Assembly: GCF_003143975.1 (NCBI RefSeq)
Contig: NZ_QFVR01000002.1
Coordinates: 62,001-126,000 of the forward strand
Direction of reading: 5' to 3'
Source: Kurthia sibirica
Lineage (GTDB): Bacteria; Bacillota; Bacilli; Bacillales_A; Planococcaceae
Length of the DNA: 64,000 bases
The translations under genes were made by a program, and so were the position numbers. How positions within the stretch are numbered: the stretch's first letter is position 1; every line of letters begins with the position of its first letter. Positions 36,770 to 45,445 of the stretch are shown here, piece by piece. The notes beneath the pieces are model-generated. The model was not told the origin of the DNA, did no database searches, and saw nothing but the letters and a program-made list of their open reading frames with translations.

Positions 36770-37803
36770 CAAAAATAATTTGGCGCACGCTTGTATTGGC
36801 CATATATATGCTCACATTAACCGCCTTTATCCTCTATATACTCTGGGGAGAAAAAGTAAGTAATTGGGAAAAATTAATGAATGATTATTTTTATAATCTT
36901 CCACTAGGTGGTTGGATTTTACTTTGTTTTATCGCATTAAGTTTTGTTATTGCACTCTGGTCTGTTTCAATTGCAACACAAAAAGATCGCCAAATCGCTA
37001 AATATTTAGAAGAACTCTTGCATAATGACCATGCGATTCATAAATATCGTCAAATGCCAAAGAAAAATAAAAAAGCTTTAATGGCCATCGATGATTTAAT
37101 TCAATCACAGAAAAAAAGTCTACAACGGATCACAAATGATAAAGCAAATATACAAGAAAAAAAAGTACAAGAACGCTTGATTCAAGAACGTCAAAGACTT
37201 GCTAGAGAACTACATGACTCCGTATCACAACAGCTATTTGCTGCTTCTATGCTATTATCCGCAACAAACGAAACAATGGGTGATAGCTTACCTGCACATA
37301 ATGCAAAACAGTTAATGCAAACAGAAAAAATTGTACAACAAGCTCAACTTGAAATGCGGGCATTATTGCTTCATTTGCGACCAATTGCCTTAAAAAACAA
37401 ATCATTGGCACAGGGTTTGCAAGATTTAATCGATGAACTTCGTCAAAAAGTGTATTTTAATATTCAAGAAAAGTTAGAAGAAGTATCGCTCCCAAAAGGG
37501 GCGGAAGACCATGTTTTCCGCATAGCTCAAGAAACATTGTCAAATACATTACGCCATTCAAAAGCAACCGAAGTCCAATTATTACTCGTCCAACGTGATA
37601 ACCGTGTCATTTTCCGGCTGCAAGACAACGGTATCGGTTTTTCCATGCTAGAAGAAGATGAACATGCTGGTTCTTATGGATTACGTAATGTTGAAGAGCG
37701 TGCAATTGAAATTGGTGGTAGTTGCAAAATTATTTCTTTGCCACATGAAGGGACAATAATTGAAGTCCAAATTCCAGTAGAACAGGAGGAATCTACAATA
37801 TGA
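36766..37803 (+). CDS. liaS: LiaS, NarL-type sensor histidine kinase
   Basis: A 345-residue kinase with two helices (about 8-28 and 47-68) and a very short external loop, an intramembrane-sensing layout. The HisKA_3 motif is RLARELHDSVSQQLF and the ATPase domain has NTLRHSKA and DNGIGF. It overlaps liaF and liaR by 4 bases each. It responds to lipid II-binding antibiotics in relatives. Confidence 0.94.
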   Translation: MTKIIWRTLVLAIYMLTLTAFILYILWGEKVSNWEKLMNDYFYNLPLGGWILLCFIALSFVIALWSVSIATQKDRQIAKYLEELLHNDHAIHKYRQMPKKNKKALMAIDDLIQSQKKSLQRITNDKANIQEKKVQERLIQERQRLARELHDSVSQQLFAASMLLSATNETMGDSLPAHNAKQLMQTEKIVQQAQLEMRALLLHLRPIALKNKSLAQGLQDLIDELRQKVYFNIQEKLEEVSLPKGAEDHVFRIAQETLSNTLRHSKATEVQLLLVQRDNRVIFRLQDNGIGFSMLEEDEHAGSYGLRNVEERAIEIGGSCKIISLPHEGTIIEVQIPVEQEESTI

Positions 37804-38438
37804 TACGTATTATTCTAGCCGATGATCACGAAATGGTACGCATTGGTGTTTCTGCTTATTTGGATGCACAAGCTGATATGGAAGTTGTTGGTGAAGCTGA
37901 GAATGGTCAACAAGCTGTTGAAATCGCATTACAACAGCGTCCTGATATTATTTTGATGGATATGGTTATGCCTATTATGACAGGGGCACAAGCGACTGCA
38001 GAAATTATTAAACAATGGCCTGAAGCAAAAATTATGATCGTTACTAGTTTTTTAGAAGATGATAAAGTATACCCAGCTCTTGAAGCAGGGGCTGTCAGCT
38101 ATTTATTGAAAACAACAAATGCCAAGCAAATTGCTGAAGCAATCCGACAAACATATGCGGGTACACCTGTTTTTGAACCTGAGGTCACACACAAAGTAAT
38201 GGAACGTATGCGTACCGCACAAACAAGAGCATTACATGAAGACCTAACCGAACGTGAACATGAAGTACTGCAGTTAATGGCGCAAGGTATGTCAAATCAA
38301 CTCATTGCCGATGAATTATTTATTGCGCTAAAAACAGTGAAAACACATGTGAGTAATATACTATCAAAACTTGAAGTCCAGGATCGAACACAAGCTGTCG
38401 TCTATGCTTTTTCCAATAATATTGTAGATCAACAATAA
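37800..38438 (+). CDS. liaR: LiaR, NarL/FixJ-family response regulator
   Basis: A 212-residue regulator. The receiver has the DDHEMVR acidic pair, the phospho-Asp in IILMDMVMP and Lys in YLLKTT. The LuxR-type HTH reads LTEREHEVLQLMAQGMSNQ through KTVKTHVSNIL. It activates the lia promoter in relatives. It overlaps liaS by 4 bases and ends the operon. Confidence 0.94.
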   Translation: MIRIILADDHEMVRIGVSAYLDAQADMEVVGEAENGQQAVEIALQQRPDIILMDMVMPIMTGAQATAEIIKQWPEAKIMIVTSFLEDDKVYPALEAGAVSYLLKTTNAKQIAEAIRQTYAGTPVFEPEVTHKVMERMRTAQTRALHEDLTEREHEVLQLMAQGMSNQLIADELFIALKTVKTHVSNILSKLEVQDRTQAVVYAFSNNIVDQQ

Positions 38439-38444
38439 ATTAAT

Positions 38445-38498
38445 GGTATTTTCAGTTTTGTCCTCAAACAAGATGACATTGCTTGAAAATACCTTTTT
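38445..38498 (+). terminator. Terminator of the lia operon
   Basis: A 10-bp stem (38445-38454 with 38484-38493) with a long loop, followed by TTTTT. Confidence 0.7.
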
Positions 38499-38600
38499 GT
38501 CTATTTTTCCCTAAAAATACAGATAATTTTATAAACTGCTGTCGTAGAAAAGACGTTTATGTATTATAATTATGATAATCTTCTTTATAGAAAGGTATGT

Positions 38601-39896
38601 ATGTTGAACTTTAGTCAGATTATAAAAAACGAACGAATCAATCAAAAATTGACGCAACAGTCGCTGGCCAAAGGAATTTGCTCTACTTCTTATTTAAGTA
38701 AAATAGAAAAAAACAATGTGATAGCTCGACCTCATATCCAAGAAGCACTCTTACATCGCTTAAAGTTGGATACACGATCCATTAAAATATCACAAGAAGC
38801 AAACTTCCTTGATGAACTTTATGCAGAATATAAAAATTGTGTGCTCGTTAACAATAGTGAACAAGCACAAAAAATCTGGAGTCACTTCAATAATTTCACA
38901 ATTGAATTTTCCTCACGAGAAAATTTTTATAAATGCAATTTATATTTGCAAAGAATCGCTATTATTGCTGAACAACCCGTATTAGAAATCGATGAAATTT
39001 CAAAAGCATTTCTCGCAATTGTAGATCATCTTCATCCGAGAGAGCTCTTTTTATACTATGTAAACTGCTGTCATTATTGCTACGCTAAACATTTATATGA
39101 TGATGCTGTAATCTATATTAAACAAGCGCAAAAATGGATAGATGATCCAACCATTGAAAAATGGATGATTGGTGATTATCATCTCCTTGTAAGTTCGGTC
39201 AATCATGCCATTTACCAACATTCTGCATCCGTATCACAGGCATTTAAAGCCTTGAATATTTTTGAAAGCCTCAATTTACATATTCCTATTATCAATTGTT
39301 ATTTACGTATTGGGATTTCAAATAATCGTAATGGTTTTTTTGAATATGCCAAGACAAATTTCGATACCGCTTATCGTTTTGCATTACAGTATGAACTAGT
39401 TGGATTTTATGGTCGAATTTTGCAAAATTTAGGTTATAATGCAGCATTAATGGGTGACTCCAAACTAGCAATCACTTACTACAAAAAAAGTTTATACTAT
39501 AAAAATACCCTTACACCAAAACTTGTTTCTATTCATTCCATCGCCAAAGAATATTCCAAAACGGATGCTATTACGCATATACGAGCATGGTGCTCAAAAG
39601 GGAAAAAACTAATTGCAGATTCAGCTAAACCAACTAGCAATCGTAAGTATTTTTATCATTTCTCAATTTTAGAAATGTACCATGCTATTACAGCATTTGA
39701 TGACGAGTTAATACTTGAAGCGATTGACTATTTCCAAGGTATTTCTGATTTACTAAACGTTCAAAAATATTCACTTATTTTAGCAAAATTCTATTTTAAA
39801 ATGGACTATTTTGAAATGTCTGCACTTTATTTTGAACTATCTAGTGAAACAGCACTTACTGTCCAAGAACGTATGAATTGGCAAGATTTATCGTAA
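38601..39896 (+). CDS. XRE-type HTH regulator with TPR-like C-terminal domain (RRNPP-like)
   Basis: A 431-residue protein. An N-terminal XRE HTH (about 5-60: NERINQKLTQQSLAKGICS, TSYLSKIEKN) is followed by about 350 residues of helical repeats of TPR type, for example LQNLGYNAALMGDSKLAITYYKKS. The architecture is that of PlcR/Rgg/Rap-type peptide-sensing regulators, though many such proteins have no known peptide. ATG 38601 has AAAGG upstream. No cognate peptide gene was found next to it. Mobile-element debris follows. Confidence 0.78.
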   Translation: MLNFSQIIKNERINQKLTQQSLAKGICSTSYLSKIEKNNVIARPHIQEALLHRLKLDTRSIKISQEANFLDELYAEYKNCVLVNNSEQAQKIWSHFNNFTIEFSSRENFYKCNLYLQRIAIIAEQPVLEIDEISKAFLAIVDHLHPRELFLYYVNCCHYCYAKHLYDDAVIYIKQAQKWIDDPTIEKWMIGDYHLLVSSVNHAIYQHSASVSQAFKALNIFESLNLHIPIINCYLRIGISNNRNGFFEYAKTNFDTAYRFALQYELVGFYGRILQNLGYNAALMGDSKLAITYYKKSLYYKNTLTPKLVSIHSIAKEYSKTDAITHIRAWCSKGKKLIADSAKPTSNRKYFYHFSILEMYHAITAFDDELILEAIDYFQGISDLLNVQKYSLILAKFYFKMDYFEMSALYFELSSETALTVQERMNWQDLS

Positions 39897-39992
39897 AAGA
39901 GAACAAACGAATGCCACTGAGACACCAGACAGTTTCTAGTAGATTTTCAATTAGTGATGGTTCATGCACAATCAATTTCGTTTTACATCTTA

Positions 39993-40166
39993 AAAATTCA
40001 GACTCTACGTCAACTATTGGGGTGGGATGATTTGCATTTTTCAAATCACCCCACTTTTTCTATTTGTTCATTTCGCACGAATCGCTTTCCACAAGAACAG
40101 CTATAACATTCATAGCGCTCAACTCACCTTTCATTCCTTTTTTCTCAGTAATTCAAGTATAAATGA
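39993..40166 (-). mobile_element. Insertion-sequence debris with an ISL3-like end
   Basis: The end region GACTCTACGTCAACTATTGG (40000-40019) resembles an ISL3 terminal repeat. About 100 bases match the end of the remnant at 23972-24065. On the minus strand a short frame encodes YECYSCSCGKRFVRNEQ before a stop, equivalent to a degraded peptide in the other copy. No transposase can be read. The flank 39897-39992 holds no gene. Confidence 0.5.
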
Positions 40167-40250
40167 CTCGGTGGCGTTGTGCTTTTTGGCGTTACATACC
40201 ACAAGATCGTGTCTCCCGCGGAAAGCGTCGAGCAGAAGTGGTATTAGTAT
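40167..40250. repeat. Interspersed repeat copy beside IS debris
   Basis: Matches 24268-24362 over GCGTTGTGCTTTTTGGCG, TTACATACCACAAG and GAAAGCGTCGAGCAGAAG. It contains the CCGCGGAAAGCG core found in the palindromic repeat at 51.2 kb (CCCGCGAAAAGCG in the 58.2 kb copy). It is followed immediately by a 24-bp perfect hairpin. Confidence 0.6.
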
Positions 40251-40253
40251 CGA

Positions 40254-40307
40254 ACCAATTTAAACAGGTCGTCATGAATTTTATCATGACGACCTGTTTA
40301 AATTGGT
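40254..40307. repeat. Perfect 24-bp hairpin
   Basis: The arms 40254-40277 and 40284-40307 are exact complements around a 6-base ATTTTA loop. Neither side is followed by a proper T-run, so it is not a standard terminator. It lies in the gap between the XRE regulator and the kinase gene. Confidence 0.85.
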
Positions 40308-40419
40308 CCGATTATCTATTAGAATAAGGGACAGTTTAGGTTATTAGCTATATTGAAATGAAATACATCTAGTTATAAACGATCTATTTGATTTACTATG
40401 GACACTGGCAGCGAATGCT

Positions 40420-42597
40420 TTATTTTTTAGGTTGTACAACTGTTACTTTAAATAAATCACCGTCAATTGTTATCTTCATTGAACCTCCATGAAGTTCAAC
40501 AATGGATTGCGCAATTGCCAGGCCTAAACCGGAACCTTCCGTATGTCTTGAAGCATCAGCTCGCTTAAAGCGCTCATAAAGTTCTTCAACATCTTCACTA
40601 ATTTCATATTTAGAAATATTTTTTATCGTTAATTCTGTATAGGTAGCTTCATCTTGTAGTGTGGCAAATATTCGCGTACCTTCTAGCGAATATTTAATTG
40701 CGTTACCAATTAAATTATCAATTACACGCCAATATTTTTGACCATCGATATTCGCCATAACTGCATGGTCTGGTATCGATATATGAACACGTAATAAGGC
40801 TTCTTCAATTTCACTTTCATGCTCCCCCATCGCTTGTTGCACTAATTGTGCCAAATCAACCTGTTGTTTTTGAAGTTCCACATTACCTGTAGTCATTTTA
40901 GATACTTCAAAAAGATCGTCGATTAAAGCGCGCAGTCTTTGCGATTTTTTATCTAATACAGCAACATATTCTTTTCTTTCTTTATCGCTTAAATCATCTT
41001 TTTTCAATAGTTCTGTATAGGTGATAATAGAAGTTAAAGGCGTTCTCAAATCATGACTAACATTTGTAATAAGCTCCGTTTTTAATCTTTCACTCTTATG
41101 TTGTTCCGAAACTGAGTGTTCGACACCACTGCGCATGTGATTTAAATTTTCTGCATGCTTTGCAAGAGCTGAATCGCCATTAATATGGATCACTTCTTTG
41201 CTTTGATTGTGTACCATTTGGTCTGTCATTTTTAAAATTTTTGTTAAATCCGCCAAGTTTTTAAAGAATATATAGGTAGTTGGCATGACAATAACGATGA
41301 ACAGACACCAATAAAACAGAAAAACACCGAAATTATAACTATGACTTAGCATGATAAAGAAGCCAAATCCTGCTAAGAAAATAATAATAAGGTAGGCTAC
41401 TACTTTTAAAAACAATGGCATATTAAGCATTAAATGGTTGACTAGTGAAACCATTTTTTTTGTTAACGAGCGTTGCCAAACTGTTGATATATCACGTAGA
41501 TTATAATAGATTGATACGAGTAGATTCATACAGAATGTCAATAAAATCCATACACTCAACATTAAAAAGAACAAGTTCGTAATAATCTGTGTAGTAAAAT
41601 CCGTGCGAATTTGTTCTAAAATAACTAGAGTACAGACAATTGTGGTAATCGCTAATACGATTAATACAATTAGTTGAATTTCAATCGGCGTTTTATAGAT
41701 GCGATAGCATTTTCGTTTAAACCACAGTAGAAGTAAGCCGATAATCAATGCGATTACACTAGCCACCCATAAGCCGAACAGCATATTTTGCATCATCGTA
41801 AATTTATGAAATGAATTGACGGCAGAAAGTGTATTTTGTTCGTCCATCACTGCTTTTTTATTGATCGCAATCGTACCGCTATAGCCTTCATTAAAGAAAG
41901 GTGACTTCTCAGTAATATTGTTCATACTATAAAAGCTAGCTAAATCACTGATTATAAAAGCCGTTGTATCATTTTTTTTAAGTACTTTTTTGTCATTTAG
42001 ACCATACTCTTTTTTGAATACCGTCTGCCGGTCAATTTCCCCTTTTTTAAATTGGTTACCTGTCGTATTATTTGTCAAATCATATGAAAAATAATTTGTA
42101 TTCTCTTCGAAATTTTCAATTGTATTTGGTAATTCTCTATAAAACTTCTTCACACCTGCTTGCTTAAGTGCCAATACTTTTGCTGTCACATATTTTTTAT
42201 CTGTAAAATTACGCGTAATTTTATCCATTTTACTGTCTCTTTCTTCTATGAGCACCTTATACATTTTTTTAAAGTCTGAATTTTTTGCTTCTTCTATTTT
42301 ATCTTGATATTGATAATTAATCGAACTAATCTGTTCTTCCATCGAACCGTATTTTTCTCTATATTCTTTTATATCTGTTGCAGTAACAGTTAGTCGTTTT
42401 AATGCCTCTTTTTCGCTAGGGATATCTAAAATATAGAGACCTAGCTTAGCAATAAAATCGTCTACTTCATTCGTTAATTCTTCTGATTCTTCGTATTTTG
42501 TCGTTAAATAGTCTTCTTGGAAAAACAAAAATGTTATACTTCCCAATACAACGATCGTGGCACATAGTGAAATAATATATTTCAAAACTTTATCCAT
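40420..42597 (-). CDS. Large multi-spanning sensor histidine kinase
   Basis: A 725-residue kinase. Helix 1 is at about 8-28, a large external Lys/Glu-rich region runs to about 265, then about five more helices lie at 270-450. The cytoplasmic part has HisKA with TNVSHDLRTPLTSIITY (His) and HATPase with NLIGNAIKYS, and EGSGLGLAIAQSI. The broken-up seven-helix-like membrane part is unusual compared with plain two-helix kinases. The ATG at 42597 is preceded by AGGAGC. It works with the regulator gene upstream on the same strand. The signal is unknown. Confidence 0.9.
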   Translation of the reverse strand: MDKVLKYIISLCATIVVLGSITFLFFQEDYLTTKYEESEELTNEVDDFIAKLGLYILDIPSEKEALKRLTVTATDIKEYREKYGSMEEQISSINYQYQDKIEEAKNSDFKKMYKVLIEERDSKMDKITRNFTDKKYVTAKVLALKQAGVKKFYRELPNTIENFEENTNYFSYDLTNNTTGNQFKKGEIDRQTVFKKEYGLNDKKVLKKNDTTAFIISDLASFYSMNNITEKSPFFNEGYSGTIAINKKAVMDEQNTLSAVNSFHKFTMMQNMLFGLWVASVIALIIGLLLLWFKRKCYRIYKTPIEIQLIVLIVLAITTIVCTLVILEQIRTDFTTQIITNLFFLMLSVWILLTFCMNLLVSIYYNLRDISTVWQRSLTKKMVSLVNHLMLNMPLFLKVVAYLIIIFLAGFGFFIMLSHSYNFGVFLFYWCLFIVIVMPTTYIFFKNLADLTKILKMTDQMVHNQSKEVIHINGDSALAKHAENLNHMRSGVEHSVSEQHKSERLKTELITNVSHDLRTPLTSIITYTELLKKDDLSDKERKEYVAVLDKKSQRLRALIDDLFEVSKMTTGNVELQKQQVDLAQLVQQAMGEHESEIEEALLRVHISIPDHAVMANIDGQKYWRVIDNLIGNAIKYSLEGTRIFATLQDEATYTELTIKNISKYEISEDVEELYERFKRADASRHTEGSGLGLAIAQSIVELHGGSMKITIDGDLFKVTVVQPKK

Positions 42598-42598
42598 T

Positions 42599-42760
42599 TT
42601 AAACGGCTCCTAGCATTTTCAGTTTGGCAAAAATCACGGTAAAGCTACAATCATATTGAATCCATACAGCTTGCATACAATATATAATACTAATCATTCC
42701 AAGGACCAAGGCAATAAGCGACCATACTGTTCGATTAAGATTTATCGATTTTATAGCCAA
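42599..42760 (-). CDS. Candidate small membrane protein between response regulator and kinase
   Basis: A 53-residue frame with a TTG start at 42760 and a GGTGG site 9 bases upstream, inside the end of the regulator gene. One strongly hydrophobic helix (about 12-30) is followed by a basic tail. It ends one base before the kinase ATG, and the kinase binding site lies inside it, which suggests translational coupling. The start codon is uncertain (an ATG at codon 22 would be too short). I do not recognise a family. Confidence 0.45.
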   Translation of the reverse strand: MAIKSINLNRTVWSLIALVLGMISIIYCMQAVWIQYDCSFTVIFAKLKMLGAV

Positions 42761-43445
42761 CTCCCCACACCACCTTCACGTATTTTGGATTTTTAGGATT
42801 CACTTCTATTTTTTCGCGTATTTTACGAATATGTACGGCAACAATATTGTCTGCATTATAGGCTGTTTCTCTCCACACTCTTTCATAAATTTCGTCGATT
42901 GAAAAAACCCGTCCGACATTCTCCATCAATAACTGCGTAATTTTAAATTCAATCGGCGTTAATTTAACTTCATCGCCTTCAACAGTCACTTGCTTCGAGT
43001 GACTATTTAAGCGCAAACCATCAACAACGATATCGCTATTTTCTTTTTGTTGCTCTGTCTGTCCAGCAAAATTGCCAAAAGTCATATAACGGCGTAGTTG
43101 TGACTTTACGCGAGCTAATAATTCTAATGGATGAAATGGTTTACTAATATAATCATCTGCCCCAACAGATAACCCTAAAATCTTATCTGTTTCTTCCACT
43201 TTTGCACTAAGCATAATGATAGGAATATTATGTTCTTCACGTATTTTAAAAGTAGCACCGATTCCATCTAAGTTTGGCATCATCACATCTAAAATTATGA
43301 GGTGAATTTGTTTTTTTGAAATAATAGTAATGGCTTCTTGACCATCCGATGCTTTCACAACTGAATACCCCTCATTTTTCAAATAGATTTCTATACCATC
43401 TCGAATTGCTTGATCATCATCCACTACTAAAATTGTGTACTCCAT
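42735..43445 (-). CDS. OmpR/PhoB-family response regulator
   Basis: A 236-residue regulator. Receiver: VVDDDQAIR, phospho-Asp in LIILDVMMPN, Ser in IIMLSAKVE, Lys in DYISKPF. Winged helix: LTPIEFKITQLLMEN and AVHIRKIREKIE, ending VVWGVGYKIDKS. It is transcribed before the 725-residue kinase, probably its partner. ATG at 43445 has GGAGGG upstream. Confidence 0.93.
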   Translation of the reverse strand: MEYTILVVDDDQAIRDGIEIYLKNEGYSVVKASDGQEAITIISKKQIHLIILDVMMPNLDGIGATFKIREEHNIPIIMLSAKVEETDKILGLSVGADDYISKPFHPLELLARVKSQLRRYMTFGNFAGQTEQQKENSDIVVDGLRLNSHSKQVTVEGDEVKLTPIEFKITQLLMENVGRVFSIDEIYERVWRETAYNADNIVAVHIRKIREKIEVNPKNPKYVKVVWGVGYKIDKS

Positions 43446-43621
43446 TTTTACCCTCCTATTAATTAGCTTATTTTAACTATACCGATTAATTATTAAGACT
43501 ACCTTAGCATATTAATGAAGATTTCCTTAAGAAATTTCATTAACAAAGGCTCGAGTACGCTATTTTGAACACTACAAAACCCGTATAATTTTCAAAATCA
43601 TCACACGGGTTTCTCATTTTT

Positions 43622-44447
43622 TCAGATTTCAGTTCGTTCTATTTCTAGAGGAGATGTTTTTTTCAATGTCACGATAAGAATACTACCTAATAGTAATATA
43701 ACGCCAAACCATGCTTGTGGTGACATATACTCTCCGACTAAAAAAACACCCAAAATGGCGGCGGTTAATGGTTCACCTAATGATAATGTCACAGCAGACG
43801 AAGAATCCATGAAGCGCAACCCACTAAAAAATAGGCAATGCTCGTGCCAAAAACAGCCATACTCATTAAAGGAAACCAATTGGCTGTTTTTGTCGACCAA
43901 GCTATTCCTTCATAAAATGAAATAGGGACTAACAAGAGGCCTCCGATCGTGAAAATCACTGCCACTGCTGGTAGCGACGCCTCTTTATATAATAATATTT
44001 TACTAACATTTGTATAAGCTGCAAAGGTGGTTCCAGCATATAAAGCCAGTATGACTCCTCGCTGATCCATCCGTGTATCACCTTGATCTACAAATAATAA
44101 ACTACAACCAATAATAGCTATACAATAATACCAGCAAAAATTGGTGAACTTCCAATGGTCACGACCGTTCCAACTACAACACCTGCCAATTGAATAGATG
44201 TGAAAAACAATGGTTGAAATAATGCCATACAAATAGCAGCATATATACTAAGTTTCCATGACTATTTTTTAAGTTGTATTTTACGTAAACTTAGTACCAC
44301 TATGAGTAGTAAACCACCACCCAATAGGGAGCGTAACATGGCAATAGACAGCGAACCTGCCTCTACGCTTAAATACGTTTTTGTCGTTCCTACTGTGCCC
44401 CATAAAATAGCAGCTAATAGGACGAAAATATAGGGTACCATCTTCAT
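43622..44447 (-). pseudogene. EamA-family permease, broken by a stop and two frameshifts
   Basis: The pieces read in order: N terminus MKMVPYIFVLLAAILWGTVG from 44447, an in-frame TAG near 44262, then the same frame continues (WKLSIYAAICMALFQ...) to another stop near 44120. A frameshift leads to QRGVILALYAGTTFAAYTN and a second one to SSAVTLSLGEPLTAAILGVF, ending at 43622. Assembled, it covers the full ten-helix EamA fold. All breaks are in otherwise good sequence, so decay is recent or sequencing errors are possible. An 8-bp hairpin (43577-43584 with 43605-43612) lies beyond its end. Confidence 0.75.
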
Positions 44448-44548
44448 ACTAAAGCATACCTCATCTTCTTTTTTACCAACTATGCCCATTTCATGTTCGT
44501 TGTAGCAAGTTGAATTTTCGATTATACTAAAAAAAAGGAGGCGTAAAT

Positions 44549-44779
44549 ATGTATAAAACAATCGAAGAAACCGCAATTGCTATCAATATGCCTCAGTCTC
44601 AAGTTATGCGTTATGTTATTGAAGGGCGTATTCACTCCGTACATGATGGTGAACAATTTTTAATTAATAGTCAACAGTTCGACACATACTTCGAACAACT
44701 CGAACAAATTAAACATGAAATAGATATTTGGAAAAATACACCCATTCCTGAGGATATCGATATTAAAGACGAAGACTAA
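44549..44779 (+). CDS. Small excisionase-like helix-turn-helix protein
   Basis: Seventy-six residues. The N-terminal part (IEETAIAINMPQSQVMRYVIEGRIHSV) has the helix-wing layout of MerR/excisionase-type HTH_17 domains that bind one DNA site. The acidic C terminus is IPEDIDIKDED. ATG at 44549 has AAGGAGG upstream. No integrase is next to it, and whether it regulates or is a domesticated excisionase is unknown. Confidence 0.75.
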   Translation: MYKTIEETAIAINMPQSQVMRYVIEGRIHSVHDGEQFLINSQQFDTYFEQLEQIKHEIDIWKNTPIPEDIDIKDED

Positions 44780-44932
44780 CGATACATCATATGAATATGC
44801 TAGATAGCTCTAGGTATTCATCGTTTTCATTTATAGATTATTTTTTCGATTTATTTGGCGTGGCATATTCTTCATGTATAATAGAAGGTATTCAGTTTAT
44901 TTTTTAAGAAATAAACTATTGGAGGGCTTTAC

Positions 44933-45376
44933 ATGAATATTACATCAATTGAAATTTGCAATAAAGAAACCGAAGAATTAATCGCTACTGAAGGTGCTGC
45001 TTTTTTAACTGAAAAAGTATCCCGCTTAAAAGAAAAAAACGAAGAATTTATCTACATTGAATCAGCAGAATATGAGGCTCATAAAATTGACGCCATCGTC
45101 TTTGAATATGATGAAATGTTTAATGTTTACAGCGCCTTATTTGGCTTAAGACTCAAAAAAATGTATAGTGCCGCGATGCAAAATTTTTTCAAAGAAAATC
45201 TAACAGATCTTCTTGGTTCTTCAAGTGCTATATTCGAAGCGAATGAAGGTATTTGGGAAATTAATATTGCATTAAATGCAATCAAAGGCTTTACAGGTGA
45301 AGAAACGATTGAAGAAGCAAATGCTTTGATTGTAGATTTTGTAGACCAATTAGTAGCAGCCATTACAGCCGAATAA
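44933..45376 (+). CDS. Hypothetical protein
   Basis: A 147-residue acidic cytoplasmic protein with no signal peptide. It has an alpha/beta N terminus (MNITSIEICNKETEELIATE) and a helical C terminus ending VDFVDQLVAAITAE. I do not recognise a characterised family. ATG 44933 has GGAGGG upstream, codon use matches its neighbours, and a terminator follows, so it is probably a real gene transcribed alone or with the HTH gene 150 bases upstream. Confidence 0.75.
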   Translation: MNITSIEICNKETEELIATEGAAFLTEKVSRLKEKNEEFIYIESAEYEAHKIDAIVFEYDEMFNVYSALFGLRLKKMYSAAMQNFFKENLTDLLGSSSAIFEANEGIWEINIALNAIKGFTGEETIEEANALIVDFVDQLVAAITAE

Positions 45377-45383
45377 TAAAATA

Positions 45384-45422
45384 AAAAAAACGTGGGAATC
45401 GTAACAATTTCCACGTTTTTTT
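45384..45422. terminator. Bidirectional terminator
   Basis: A perfect 12-bp stem (45384-45395 with 45411-45422) with A- and T-runs lies between the hypothetical gene and convergent hom. Confidence 0.85.
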
Positions 45423-45445
45423 ATATGCAGTCATGTAAAAAAATT

